Shown: piece after piece, positions 39,941 to 51,851 of the stretch
How the letters are laid out: the number at the start of each line of letters is the position of its first letter
How positions within the stretch are numbered: position 1 is the stretch's first letter
NCBI GenBank assembly: GCA_013176395.1
Contig: JABMLP010000009.1
Span: forward strand, 868,001 to 932,000
DNA length: 64,000 nucleotides
Direction: 5' to 3'
DNA from: Venturia oleaginea
Taxonomy: Eukaryota > Ascomycota > Dothideomycetes > Venturiales > Venturiaceae
Made by a program: the position numbers and the translations under genes
The notes under the pieces: model-generated
Databases searched by the model: none
What the model was told of the DNA's origin: nothing
Seen by the model: the letters and a program-made list of their open reading frames with translations, nothing else

Positions 39941-40171
39941 TGTTGCAATATGGTGGTAACACCAACGGTTTCAAAGTCGTTTCAAACCTGTTTGTTCTCA
40001 CTCTTGTTTGCTCGGTATCTCTGCGGTGTCAGAACCTACCTCAGTACACTCACTCTCTTTGTATAGATAGCCCTTATTTTCCACTCAGTTCGAGGGTTAT
40101 GCAGTCACTCATTGAATCGATATCTTACCTCAGTTTACCTCTCACATTTGGTGTTGTTCCAACTTCAGATA
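39941..40171 (+). repeat. Copia A LTR, left arm
   Basis: Begins TGTTGCAATATGG and ends TTCAGATA just before the primer site. The right-arm copy is at 46557-46785 on the minus strand, where the outermost two bases differ. Confidence 0.75.
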
Positions 40172-40186
40172 GTTATGAGCCCGGCT
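40172..40186 (+). promoter_or_regulatory. Copia A primer-binding site (half tRNA-iMet type)
   Basis: GTTATGAGCCCGGCT directly after the LTR. The first 11 nt are an exact complement of the GGGCUCAUAAC anticodon loop and stem of initiator tRNA-Met. A mirror copy lies at 46542-46556. Confidence 0.75.
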
Positions 40187-40405
40187 ATCGCTTAGAGTCC
40201 CCAGATTATTCGAACTAAACCACTTCTGGCTTACCGTTTTCGTTTGTTACTCCTCTTCAGGTCTAGCATCTCAACGTCTTTACCACTTTCGTGTTCTTTT
40301 CGTGGTTTACAGGTATTCTGCCCCGCCGTCTCCTCCGAGGGAAGTCAACGATCAATACCATTTATCTATCTTTTCAACCCCCATTGCTGTAGACCCTCCT
40401 ACACA

Positions 40406-43174
40406 ATGCCTGCATCATCCAAAAGAGTAATCAAGTCCTCTGAAGTTATCTTAGCATCTGCAAGAGACTGGGATGACTGGTTTGCTCGACATAAAGCCAA
40501 TTTCTCCCGTGCTGGTATCTGGAAGTATGCCAATCCAGCATTATCTTCAGAACCCATCCTTCCCTCTGAACCTCAACCTCCAGTACCCTACGATGCAACA
40601 AGCAGAGCTAGCGGTATGGAGATGGATATCAGTATAGCAGATCTCTCCTCAGAGGATCGGGTGCTGTATAAGATGTTACAGGACGAGTACAGGGACAAGT
40701 GGAAGCTCTGGGCTCGAACCGATTCAAAATTTGAAGCTGGCATGGTTTCTATTGAAGAATCAATCTCCGCAGACTACGCTGGACTGCTAACAGATTGTTC
40801 TACAGCCTATCAGATGTTTAAGGCTTTGAAGGACATGATAGCACCGACATCGAGAGCGAGGGAGTTTGAGATTCTTCGTGAATATCAAGCAGTTTGCAAG
40901 GGACCCAGGGGCAGCGCAATTGAGGCTTGGTTGATGAAGTGGGACAAAGCATATCGCGATGCTAAGAGGGTGGACTTGCCAGAGGTGACAGGAGAGAGGC
41001 CGTTGTATGCCTTCCTTGAAGCTGTACATTCTTATGACAGCTCTTGGGCTTCATCACAACGTCTCTATATCACCAGGTCAGTGGTAAGAGGAGAGACAGC
41101 GACCTCAATTCAGCAGCTCATCGAAGAATTCAATGCTGAAAGGTCTATCAACTCCCATCGCAAAGGTTTATCACATACATCATTTCAAACGGCAACACTC
41201 AATGGCCATCAACCATCGTTACCCGGAAGCTCCAATTCCAAACCCTCTAAGTCACCTCCAGAATGTGTCTGTGGTGTCAAAGAATGGTTCAGCCAATGCC
41301 GTTACCTTCACCCCGAATTGAGGACACCCGAATGGAGGTCTGATGTCTCTGCTGCCAACAAAGTTGCTACTGCATTGAAGACACCATCAGCTGCTCTCAA
41401 AAACCATATGGATCGGTGGGTCATTCGTCAAAACTCTACCACCACGGCTACTACCCAGGATTCTATCAATTCATCTGGAAAGCCCAACTTTGCACTTGCT
41501 ACTCGAGTGACGTCAACTCCAATAGCAGTCTCATTCATCACTGAATCCACTTCAAGTTACCGCAATTTATGGTTCCTTGACAGTGGCTCATCAGATCATA
41601 TTACCAACAATTCATCTATCTCTTCAGCAACCTCAGATGGCTCTCCAGGAGAGTCAGTTACTTCAGGCACTGGATCTACTGAAATCTTTGCCCGGGGCAA
41701 GGTTTCATTTACTGTACAAACTCCATTTGGTGAGGGCAACGCTCATCTGGAAGGAGTACTTTTTTGCCCTGGCTATGCTACCAATGTATTGAGCCTGGCA
41801 AAGCTCCTTGATAAGGGTTTTTTGGTGGATTTCAACGCTGGAACCATCTCCACTGCTCAAGGAGAAGTTATTATCCTTTTCAAGAGAGAAGGTTCTATGT
41901 TTGTAGTGTCACAAAACCCGGAGTCACTTCCTCAGAGGGTGATTCCATCTACCTCATTCGCCACCACAGTGCGAAAATCTGCTCGTCAAAAACCCCCATT
42001 GATCGCCGATGGCCATTCAACTCATGAGATTTACGGTCACATCAGCAAGGAAGCCATTAAACACCTTTCAGATAACGTCTCTGGCATCCTCGTTACCGAC
42101 CAATCAACTGCACCACAGTGCATTACGGATTGTCAAACGTGTGCATTATCAAAGATGACTCGTCAAGTCTCTCGTTATCCAGAGAGAAGCACACCAGTTT
42201 CAAAGCCGTTTGAGCGAATTGCCTTTGACTGGATCCATCACGATGAAGGCTACAACAATGACTTCTATACTTGCCATACTCTCTGCACACTATCTCGCTT
42301 CCATCTCTGTGCAAGTCACGCCAAAAAATCATCCTACAGAGAAGTTTTGGTGGAACATTTGAACATCATCGAATTGAACTGGGGTTTCAAGGTCAAGTAC
42401 ATTCAGACTGATGACTTCAAAGATGATGCTTTTGACTATGAACTCCGTATTCGCGGCATCATCAGAGAGCCATCTGCACCAGACACTCAGACCCAGAATG
42501 GCAAGGCAGAAAGAGCAGGGAGATCCATCACCACCGTGTCTCTTTGCCTCATTGAGTCCTCAGGGATTCCTCTCAATATGTGGCCTGCAACCATGCCTTA
42601 CGCTGCAGTTTTGCTGAATCACACACCAACTGCCGCCTTAGGGTGGAAGACTCCCTTTGAACTGGTGTTCAAGAGGAAGCCTGATGGCCGCCACCTTATC
42701 AAGTTTGGCTCAGTTGCCTACTGTCTTGATAAAGAGATCCCGAAATCTCGCCGCCTCAGGAAGATGGAACCACGTGCGTTCATTGGTTATTACGTCGGCT
42801 TTGATTCTACAGGTATCTACTGGGTGTGGATCCCATCTCAACGCAGGGTTATCCGGACACGGGATGTCAGATTTGACCAGAATCACTTGTACAAACATCA
42901 CGATATTCCTGTACTTGGTGTTTCTGAGAGGGTGACTGATTACATTGAGATTCAGACTCCTCTTCCCAGTCTCACAAGCATGCACTTAGATGTCAGTGTG
43001 CCATCATCACCAAGTAGCAGTACAGAAGTCACAACAGAATCAGGTTTTGGCTTCCAGGAGCTTGACTCAATGGTTGACAATGTCTTCTTTGATACTGATG
43101 AGGTTCCAACCTCAAAATCGCTGTATGGCCCTCAGGTAGTGATGCAACTGGCTCAAAGGTACCTTGGTCAATAA
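40406..43174 (+). pseudogene. Copia A gag-protease-integrase, left arm, truncated
   Basis: ATG 40406 (MPASSKRVIKSS) is preferred over the in-frame 40244. In order: gag (DWDDWFARHKANF; LLTDCSTAYQMFKALKDMIAP), a Cys/His motif CVCGVKEWFSQCRYLH, protease FLDSGSSDH (near residue 390), the pre-integrase HEIYGH...C..C motif, and an integrase core with FDWIHHDEG, IQTDDF and GKAERAGRS. The true sequence ends at 43119 (VPTSKS); the last 18 residues are antisense of the other arm. Everything after integrase is missing, so no RT is made. Confidence 0.85.
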
Positions 43175-46100
43175 TCCGCGAATGCTCTTTCTGAGTTGCC
43201 TTAAGGAATCCTTGGTGGTGAGAGTGTTTGAGCATGGCCTTCCAGTGCTTTGGTGGCGGAGGCAATGAACTGACCAGGACCTTTTTCACCTTAGAGGCAA
43301 AAGATAGGGCTTGAGTGAGTCCTAAAGTAACACCAGATAGATCTTCAGTGGTGGTAAGAAGCCCAATATGATGTTGCTTCCTGACACGCTTGGTGGTGAG
43401 AATTTCGTCGCTCAGAATCGTCTTTTCTGGACCATATTCCACCGTGTATGATGACCCTGATGGCCCTACAAATAGAGCTGGATCTGGATTGACTGGTGAT
43501 ACTGGTGTAGAGGGGAGAGGAGACTCATCAGTTGGCGAATTAACCGCACCCGCATCAGTGACAGATGGAGTTGGAGACGGAGTTGGAAGTTGTCCCACTT
43601 GATCGATTGATTTTGAGGTTGGAACCTCATCAGTATCAAAGAAGACATTGTCAACCATTGAGTCAAGCTCCTGGAAGCCAAAACCTGATTCTGTTGTGAC
43701 TTCTGTACTGCTACTTGGTGATGATGGCACACTGACATCTAAGTGCATGCTTGTGAGACTGGGAAGAGGAGTCTGAATCTCAATGTAATCAGTCACCCTC
43801 TCAGAAACACCAAGTACAGGAATATCGTGATGTTTGTACAAGTGATTCTGGTCAAATCTGACATCCCGTGTCCGGATAACCCTGCGTTGAGATGGGATCC
43901 ACACCCAGTAGATACCTGTAGAATCAAAGCCGACGTAATAACCAATGAACGCACGTGGTTCCATCTTCCTGAGGCGGCGAGATTTCGGGATCTCTTTATC
44001 AAGACAGTAGGCAACTGAGCCAAACTTGATAAGGTGGCGGCCATCAGGCTTCCTCTTGAACACCAGTTCAAAGGGAGTCTTCCACCCTAAGGCGGCAGTT
44101 GGTGTGTGATTCAGCAAAACTGCAGCGTAAGGCATGGTTGCAGGCCACATATTGAGAGGAATCCCTGAGGACTCAATGAGGCAAAGAGACACGGTGGTGA
44201 TGGATCTCCCTGCTCTTTCTGCCTTGCCATTCTGGGTCTGAGTGTCTGGTGCAGATGGCTCTCTGATGATGCCGCGAATACGGAGTTCATAGTCAAAAGC
44301 ATCATCTTTGAAGTCATCAGTCTGAATGTACTTGACCTTGAAACCCCAGTTCAATTCGATGATGTTCAAATGTTCCACCAAAACTTCTCTGTAGGATGAT
44401 TTTTTGGCGTGACTTGCACAGAGATGGAAGCGAGATAGTGTGCAGAGAGTATGGCAAGTATAGAAGTCATTGTTGTAGCCTTCATCGTGATGGATCCAGT
44501 CAAAGGCAATTCGCTCAAACGGCTTTGAAACTGGTGTGCTTCTCTCTGGATAACGAGAGACTTGACGAGTCATCTTTGATAATGCACACGTTTGACAATC
44601 CGTAATGCACTGTGGTGCAGTTGATTGGTCGGTAACGAGGATGCCAGAGACGTTATCTGAAAGGTGTTTAATGGCTTCCTTGCTGATGTGACCGTAAATC
44701 TCATGAGTTGAATGGCCATCGGCGATCAATGGGGGTTTTTGACGAGCAGATTTTCGCACTGTGGTGGCGAATGAGGTAGATGGAATCACCCTCTGAGGAA
44801 GTGACTCCGGGTTTTGTGACACTACAAACATAGAACCTTCTCTCTTGAAAAGGATAATAACTTCTCCTTGAGCAGTGGAGATGGTTCCAGCGTTGAAATC
44901 CACCAAAAAACCCTTATCAAGGAGCTTTGCCAGGCTCAATACATTGGTAGCATAGCCAGGGCAAAAAAGTACTCCTTCCAGATGAGCGTTGCCCTCACCA
45001 AATGGAGTTTGTACAGTAAATGAAACCTTGCCCCGGGCAAAGATTTCAGTAGATCCAGTGCCTGAAGTAACTGACTCTCCTGGAGAGCCATCTGAGGTTG
45101 CTGAAGAGATAGATGAATTGTTGGTAATATGATCTGATGAGCCACTGTCAAGGAACCATAAATTGCGGTAACTTGAAGTGGATTCAGTGATGAATGAGAC
45201 TGCTATTGGAGTTGACGTCACTCGAGTAGCAAGTGCAAAGTTGGGCTTTCCAGATGAATTGATAGAATCCTGGGTAGTAGCCGTGGTGGTAGAGTTTTGA
45301 CGAATGACCCACCGATCCATATGGTTTTTGAGAGCAGCTGATGGTGTCTTCAATGCAGTAGCAACTTTGTTGGCAGCAGAGACATCAGACCTCCATTCGG
45401 GTGTCCTCAATTCGGGGTGAAGGTAACGGCATTGGCTGAACCATTCTTTGACACCACAGACACATTCTGGAGGTGACTTAGAGGGTTTGGAATTGGAGCT
45501 TCCGGGTAACGATGGTTGATGGCCATTGAGTGTTGCCGTTTGAAATGATGTATGTGATAAACCTTTGCGATGGGAGTTGATAGACCTTTCAGCATTGAAT
45601 TCTTCGATGAGCTGCTGAATTGAGGTCGCTGTCTCTCCTCTTACCACTGACCTGGTGATATAGAGACGTTGTGATGAAGCCCAAGAGCTGTCATAAGAAT
45701 GTACAGCTTCAAGGAAGGCATACAACGGCCTCTCTCCTGTCACCTCTGGCAAGTCCACCCTCTTAGCATCGCGATATGCTTTGTCCCACTTCATCAACCA
45801 AGCCTCAATTGCGCTGCCCCTGGGTCCCTTGCAAACTGCTTGATATTCACGAAGAATCTCAAACTCCCTCGCTCTCGATGTCGGTGCTATCATGTCCTTC
45901 AAAGCCTTAAACATCTGATAGGCTGTAGAACAATCTGTTAGCAGTCCAGCGTAGTCTGCGGAGATTGATTCTTCAATAGAAACCATGCCAGCTTCAAATT
46001 TTGAATCGGTTCGAGCCCAGAGCTTCCACTTGTCCCTGTACTCGTCCTGTAACATCTTATACAGCACCCGATCCTCTGAGGAGAGATCTGCTATACTGAT

Positions 46101-46322
46101 ATCCATCTCCATACCGCTAGCTCTGCTTGTTGCATCGTAGGGTACTGGAGGTTGAGGTTCAGAGGGAAGGATGGGTTCTGAAGATAATGCTGGATTGGCA
46201 TACTTCCAGATACCAGCACGGGAGAAATTGGCTTTATGTCGAGCAAACCAGTCATCCCAGTCTCTTGCAGATGCTAAGATAACTTCAGAGGACTTGATTA
46301 CTCTTTTGGATGATGCAGGCAT
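43029..46322 (-). pseudogene. Copia A gag-protease-integrase, right arm, truncated
   Basis: Mirror of the left-arm ORF (ATG at 46322; also open from 46484), identical through VPTSKS. It continues about 163 residues further across the loop (IDQVGQLPTPSPT...; VKKVLVSSLPPPPKHWKAML; HSRIIDQGTFEPV), which is the linker entering the reverse transcriptase. It is cut at 43120, where it runs into antisense of the left arm. The RT catalytic region is absent. Confidence 0.85.
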
Positions 46323-46556
46323 TGTGTAGGAGGGTCTACAGCAATGGGGGTTGAAAAGATAGATAAATGGTATTGATCGTTGACTTCCCTCGGAGGAGAC
46401 GGCGGGGCAGAATACCTGTAAACCACGAAAAGAACACGAAAGTGGTAAAGACGTTGAGATGCTAGACCTGAAGAGGAGTAACAAACGAAAACGGTAAGCC
46501 AGAAGTGGTTTAGTTCGAATAATCTGGGGGACTCTAAGCGATAGCCGGGCTCATAA

Positions 46557-46785
46557 CTATCTGAAGTTGGAACAACACCAAATGTGAGAGGTAAACTGAG
46601 GTAAGATATCGATTCAATGAGTGACTGCATAACCCTCGAACTGAGTGGAAAATAAGGGCTATCTATACAAAGAGAGTGAGTGTACTGAGGTAGGTTCTGA
46701 CACCGCAGAGATACCGAGCAAACAAGAGTGAGAACAAACAGGTTTGAAACGACTTTGAAACCGTTGGTGTTACCACCATATTGCA
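46557..46785 (-). repeat. Copia A LTR, right arm
   Basis: Inverted copy of 39943-40171. Its outer end reads TTTTGCAATATGG against TGTTGCAATATGG on the left, so the terminal TG is altered or lost here. Confidence 0.75.
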
Positions 46786-46787
46786 AA

Positions 46788-49700
46788 AGATTATTGATCC
46801 CGATTTCGAGCCAAAAGCCATTCCAAATACGACACCACAAGTCTACACTGAACAGCCTGTTCTTGTCCTTCGTAGGGCTCCTTTGCCAGTAGATGTTGGC
46901 CTCACACCAGCGACTGTCGGAGCTCCCGAAAATGCAGCGAAGAGGTGGGAATTTGAGTACAAATTGGGTGTTTTTAAAGTCGAGAAAATTGACTACGACC
47001 TCAAGTTCAAGGCAATGAAGGAATTGAAGGCTAAAATCTATGCTAATGTTTCCGTTGCCTATTCAGGACATGTTACCGAATGCGACACAGTTCAGGAAAT
47101 TATGGCTGCTCTCAAAGAGCATGTTTGCCCAACTGATCGCGCCCTCAAGATTGAGGTTCGCCGCGAATATCAGTACCTCAATTCCATCGGTCCCAAAGGC
47201 AGCGACGTCGATACGTGGTTAAACAGATGGGTCTTCACTCACGGCCAGGCCGTCAAACTAGGCCTTGGCCAAGTTGAGGATGAACAGCCTATCTTTGACT
47301 TCATCACAGCAGTTCGCCGGTATGATAGGCACTGGGCTGACCTTCAAGAAGCCTTCATGAACAACCTCCTCTCCGACGGCCTAGACCTCCCTCCAATTGA
47401 CAAAGTAGTCGCCCGATTTCGCAATACACGTCGTCTCAAAGTTGTTGAACACCGCACGCACAGTCAAAATTCACCTCTAGCATCATTTACTACCTTCCAG
47501 GACGAGACCTCTGACACTAAGGTAACTGCAACTTCACGGTTTCCACGCACACCAAAGGAATGCCTCTGTGGAGAAGTCCACTTCTGGGGAAACTGTGACC
47601 ACCTTGTGGAATGCATACGGTCTCCCAGTTGGAAGCTAGATGCAATCAGAAAGGGCAAGGTTGACGAGGCCATCAAGAAGAACAAGAAGCTGGTTGGAAT
47701 CATAAAACAGGTTAATGAAAAGGCTATCAAGAGGCGTCAAACTGAAGCCTCAACCTCGACCTCTGCGAGTGCTCAACCGGAGTACATCATGGCCAACGCT
47801 ACTTCGATCTACATTCCTATTACTGAGGACATTCCTGACCTTGAACCAGTTCATATCAATGCATACTACTCTTCAGTAGTAGAAGCCCTAGATAATACCG
47901 TTGCCGCCGCATTCTCCTCTCAAATTACCATTCACTCGAACATCTGGTATCTGGATTCTGCTTCCTCTCACCACGTCACCAACAGTCTTCAGTACTATAC
48001 AGCAGAATCTACTATGCCGGCTGGCTCTACCATTACCTCAGGAACTGGCCTTTCGCACATCGTCTCTAAGGGCATAGTAAAACTGCTAGTCATGACACCA
48101 ACTGGTCCCAATTTCCTCGTGCTATCTGGGGTTATCTATGCCCCAGGTTTCAGCACAAATCTCATCTCTCTCTATCCTTATTGACAAAGGTTTCGATGTC
48201 AATCTTCGCCTTAATCGCATCACAAAGGACAACAAGCCACTCATCAACTTTGAGAGAGAAGGCCCCATGTGGGTAATTGCACGGGAAAGATCATCACCAT
48301 CCATATCATCATGGTGACTTGACACTTCAGTCACAACTCAAAGTGATACCTTACCACCGATGTGTCAGTCCACTGACACTCCTGCCGATTTCGAGGCAAC
48401 TGCTCTCTCCTCTGGTTTCAAAGGTGTAGCAGCAGCAGCCCTTGACTCACAAACATCACAATCTCGTCCGCCGAAGAGAACTACGGCTCTTGAATGGCAT
48501 GAGATGCTTGGTCACGTTTCTCCTATAGCGTTGACAAAACTACAAGCAAATACTACAGGTGTACACATCACAACCAACAACCACAAGCCACATCATGCCA
48601 GATGTGAGTCCTGCTCCTTAGCCAAGGGGCAAATGAAAGTCTCAAGACGTTTAGGGCACTCTGATGTCGCTGTTGGACTCCCATTTGAGAGGGTGTCAAT
48701 GGACATGGTCTACCATGGAATCTCTATTGACCATAATCGTTACTCAACTCATCTTGTATGCGACACTTTTGGCTACCACATCGTCACCAATCACTGGGAA
48801 TAACACCAATCTGTTGATGCGGTCATTGAGTTTGTCATGCTCATTGAGTCAATGGGGTACAAAATTCGGTTTCTCCAGACTGATGAGTCCAGATCTCAAC
48901 GCCTCAACTCCTTCCTTGCCCAACACGGCATCAAAAGGGAAGCCTCTGCAGCCCATTCACAGGCTCAGAATGGTGGAGCTGAAAAGGCAGGTCACTTTCT
49001 CTCCCGCATTGCACGTTCAATGATGATACATGCAAAACTCCCGCACAATCTGTGGTCAGATGCTGTCAAGTGTGCAGCCTATCTATTCAATCTTTGGCCA
49101 ACTCGACGCCTTGGATGGAAGACACCTTACGAATTTATTACTGGCCGCAAACCCAACCTCGCACATCTCGAAATCTTTGGTTGCAGAGCATACCCTCTAC
49201 GGTATAGACTAGCCAAACTCGACAAAATGGAACCTCGCACACACATTGGCTATCTCGTCGGCTACGACTCATCCAATATTTTCAGAATCTGGGTACCTTC
49301 CCAAAAGAGAGTTGTCCGAAGCAGAGATGTCACTTTTGACCCCACTAAGTTCTATGAACCTTCAGAGGTAGATCTGGGCATCATTAGAGAGATTGAAGAA
49401 GTAATTGAGATCCAACAGCCATTGCCTTCACTCAATGATGGAATCGAAGAAGCGATGCTTGACACCTTTCAGTTTACTCCACCAAACTTTGGCGAACCTC
49501 CAGTTACTGAATCAAGTCAACCCTCGTCACCGGCTCAATCAACATCAACAAAAGCTCCTGAACTTCAATCTCAACTTCCATCACCATCTCCATCTGTTAC
49601 TCTCCTTTCGCAGGAGTCAGCAACTGACTCCTCTGATGACACAGAGAGTGATGAAGAAGACTCCGAAGAAGAAAATGATATGGTGATGATAATAGTAATG

Positions 49701-51607
49701 ACAATGTACCAGAACCTAGTCATACTCAATCTCCATATCCGACACCATTAGTTTCTACTTCAACTACTTCCACTGTCAGGCCCTCCTACACTGCAGAGGT
49801 CTCTCAGGAATACACCGCAGTTGGTGCAGATACTGACATCAGAAACATCATTTCTGAGAAGAGGACTCGTCATCAGGCACATATTACTGCTGTCAATGAG
49901 TTATCCGGATATCTTGTAGGCTTCAACTTGGCCCTTTCTCTCGCTACCACAACCTCCAGGCTACATGTCAGTAACATGCCTCCAGTTCTCAACTACTGGC
50001 ATCAAATGATTCGCCATCCATACGCCGATCAGTTCATTGCAGCTGCAGAGAAAGAATTCAACCACCTCCGCCGTGCAGGAACCTTCAAACCTCTATCACC
50101 CTCTGAGATGGATCCCAGCATTCTGCAACTCCCTATGATGTGGGTATTCTCGTACAAATCGGATTCTGATGGCTACCTCATCAAATACAAGGCACGTCTC
50201 TGTGTACGAGGCGATCTTCAAACCACTATGGCAGAAACTGCAGCAACAACCCTCGCTGCACGAATCTTTCGCTTCATGATGGCCCTCATTGCTGCTTTCG
50301 GACTCTACATGTGGCAATACGATATTGTCAATGCATACATCAATGCCAACGTTAACGAGACTGAGTACGTCAGGTGCTCTGACGGCTTCCCAGGCAATGG
50401 TGTCTTGTTACTCCTCCGTGCATTATACGGACTTCGCCAATCACCTCTTCTTTGGCAACGTAACTTCAGCGAAACCCTGGAATCTTTTGGCCTTACTCCT
50501 ATTCCAGGAATTCCATGTCTCTTTGTGAAATAAGACATGCTGGTATTCTTCTTTGTGGATATTATTGTCGCTTGTCATCCAAGATCTCGTCACCTCCTTA
50601 CTGAATTCGAAGCCAAACTCAGATCTCGGTATGCTATCAAACAGATAGGCCTCCCTGAGTACTTCCTTGGTATCCGCATTCTACGCAACTTTGAGGCCAA
50701 AACCATCAGTCTCTTGCAGGATGCATACATCGAAAAGATTACCAATCGCTTCAATCTGACATCACGAAAAGCCGTCTCTTCACCGGTGCCAAATGTTCCT
50801 CTTACACCACGTCTTGATAAGGCCTCTCCGCTGTTCATCTTTGCCTATCAACAGAAGGTTGGATCTATCAACTTCGCAGCCACAATCACAAGACCTGACA
50901 TCGCCAAATCAGTCTCTCTCCTTTCAGAACATCTGCAAAACCCCAGCCAGCAGTGCTCTGACGCCGCAGACCAAGTCATCATCTATCTATATCACTCTCG
51001 GTACCTTTCAATTCAATTCAATGGCCTCAAAACTGAGAACATCTTCTCATGTCATTCTGATGCATCTTTCGCCGATGATATCGCCACCCGCCGCAGCAGT
51101 GAAGGCTTCACTTTCAGCCTTTACGGTGGGCTTATTGACTGGAGAGCCACCAAACAAAAAACAGTATCAAATTCTACCACTGAAGCTGAACTCCTCGCTC
51201 TTTCTGGAGCTTCACGCGAAATGATGTGGTGGAACCGCTTCTTTAAAGCCATCAGATTCAACCCTCAGGAACCAACAATTATTCACTGTGACAACGCTCA
51301 AACAGTCAGACTTATGAATAACGAATCGCCCAAACTTGTAACTCGACTGCGTCATGTCGACATTCACCAAATGTGGCTTCGCCAGCAGGTTCAAGCTGCC
51401 ATTATCATCGTCATTTGGATAGCCGCTGCCCTCATGGTTGCCGACGGAATGACGAAAACCCTGAGCCCTCAACAACATCAAAACTTCTTATCTCAACTCA
51501 ATATGGTTGACGTCGAGCACCTCATCAAAGTGTTGGCAAAATCACCTTCAAAAACCACACCAAAACCAGCCAATCAGGCTTCACCAAACCTCAACACCAA
51601 GGACTGA
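46788..51607 (+). pseudogene. Copia B gag-pol, multiply broken
   Basis: Continuation of the frame begun at 39883. Gag has a Cys/His motif CLCGEVHFWGNCDH; protease YLDSASSHH (DSA rather than DSG); integrase HEMLGH, CESCSLAKG, SMDMVYHG, LQTDESR, NGGAEKAG; RT MWVFSYKSDSDGYLIKYKAR and ALYGLRQSPLLW; RNase H SDASFADD, NSTTEAELLAL, CDNAQTVRLM. Lesions: frameshift near 48170, TGA near 48316, TAA 48801-48803, frameshift near 49680, and TAA 50531-50533. The RT active site reads FFVDII where FVDDI is expected, so a catalytic Asp is gone. Confidence 0.88.
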
Positions 51608-51651
51608 AGTATCACCACTTTTCTATGTCATGTCAGGCCTGAGGCTAGCCC

Positions 51652-51661
51652 TGAGAGGGTG
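51652..51661 (+). promoter_or_regulatory. Copia B polypurine tract
   Basis: The purine-rich GAGAGGGT stretch directly precedes the 3' LTR at 51662, the expected position of the plus-strand primer. Confidence 0.6.
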
Positions 51662-51846
51662 TGTTGGATGATACCACAATTTCAGTTAGCCGCAAAGTGG
51701 ATATCGGTTGCATACAGCCGTCGAAATAATGTACCCTTCTTTTGATTTCAAAGCAATCACATCTGTATTGGTACCTCGCGGTTCCCAGCTTAATTGAAAG
51801 GACATGCAATTCTAAACCTCATCTTTTCACTGTGTACTATTCAAGA
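51662..51846 (+). repeat. Copia B 3' LTR
   Basis: 185 bp, differing from the 5' LTR at four sites (two adjacent near 51728, then two single changes near 51750-51760). Followed by GATAC at 51847-51851. Confidence 0.93.
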
Positions 51847-51851
51847 GATAC

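Larger units (their letters stand above)
39941..46787. mobile_element. Copia A inverted duplication: two 5' halves around a 489 bp loop
   Basis: Positions x in 39943-43119 pair with 86728-x in 43609-46785 as reverse complements. All long frames and even the shadow frames are identical in the two arms, so the 3177 bp arms look perfect or nearly so. Each arm holds the LTR, primer site, gag, protease and integrase. The 489 bp loop (43120-43608) belongs to the right-hand, minus-strand copy only. Reverse transcriptase, RNase H and a 3' LTR are missing from both. A transcript from either LTR would fold into a long hairpin. Confidence 0.92.
33916..51846 (+). mobile_element. Copia B: decayed Ty1/copia retrotransposon hosting two nested insertions
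   Basis: Two 185 bp LTRs (33916-34100 and 51662-51846) are flanked by the 5 bp target duplication GATAC at 33911-33915 and 51847-51851. The LTRs differ at four positions. Inside are a leader with a tRNA-type primer site, a gag-pol reading region and a purine tract before the 3' LTR. The leader is interrupted by a complete gypsy element (34176-39754) and the gag start by an inverted Copia A duplication (39941-46787). Removing both leaves an element of about 5.5 kb. Confidence 0.93.

Noticed and set aside
42710..44018. Pairs of identical 68-92 codon ORFs on opposite strands around the copia palindrome
   Set aside because: They are shadows of the gag-integrase frame mirrored by the inverted duplication, not genes.
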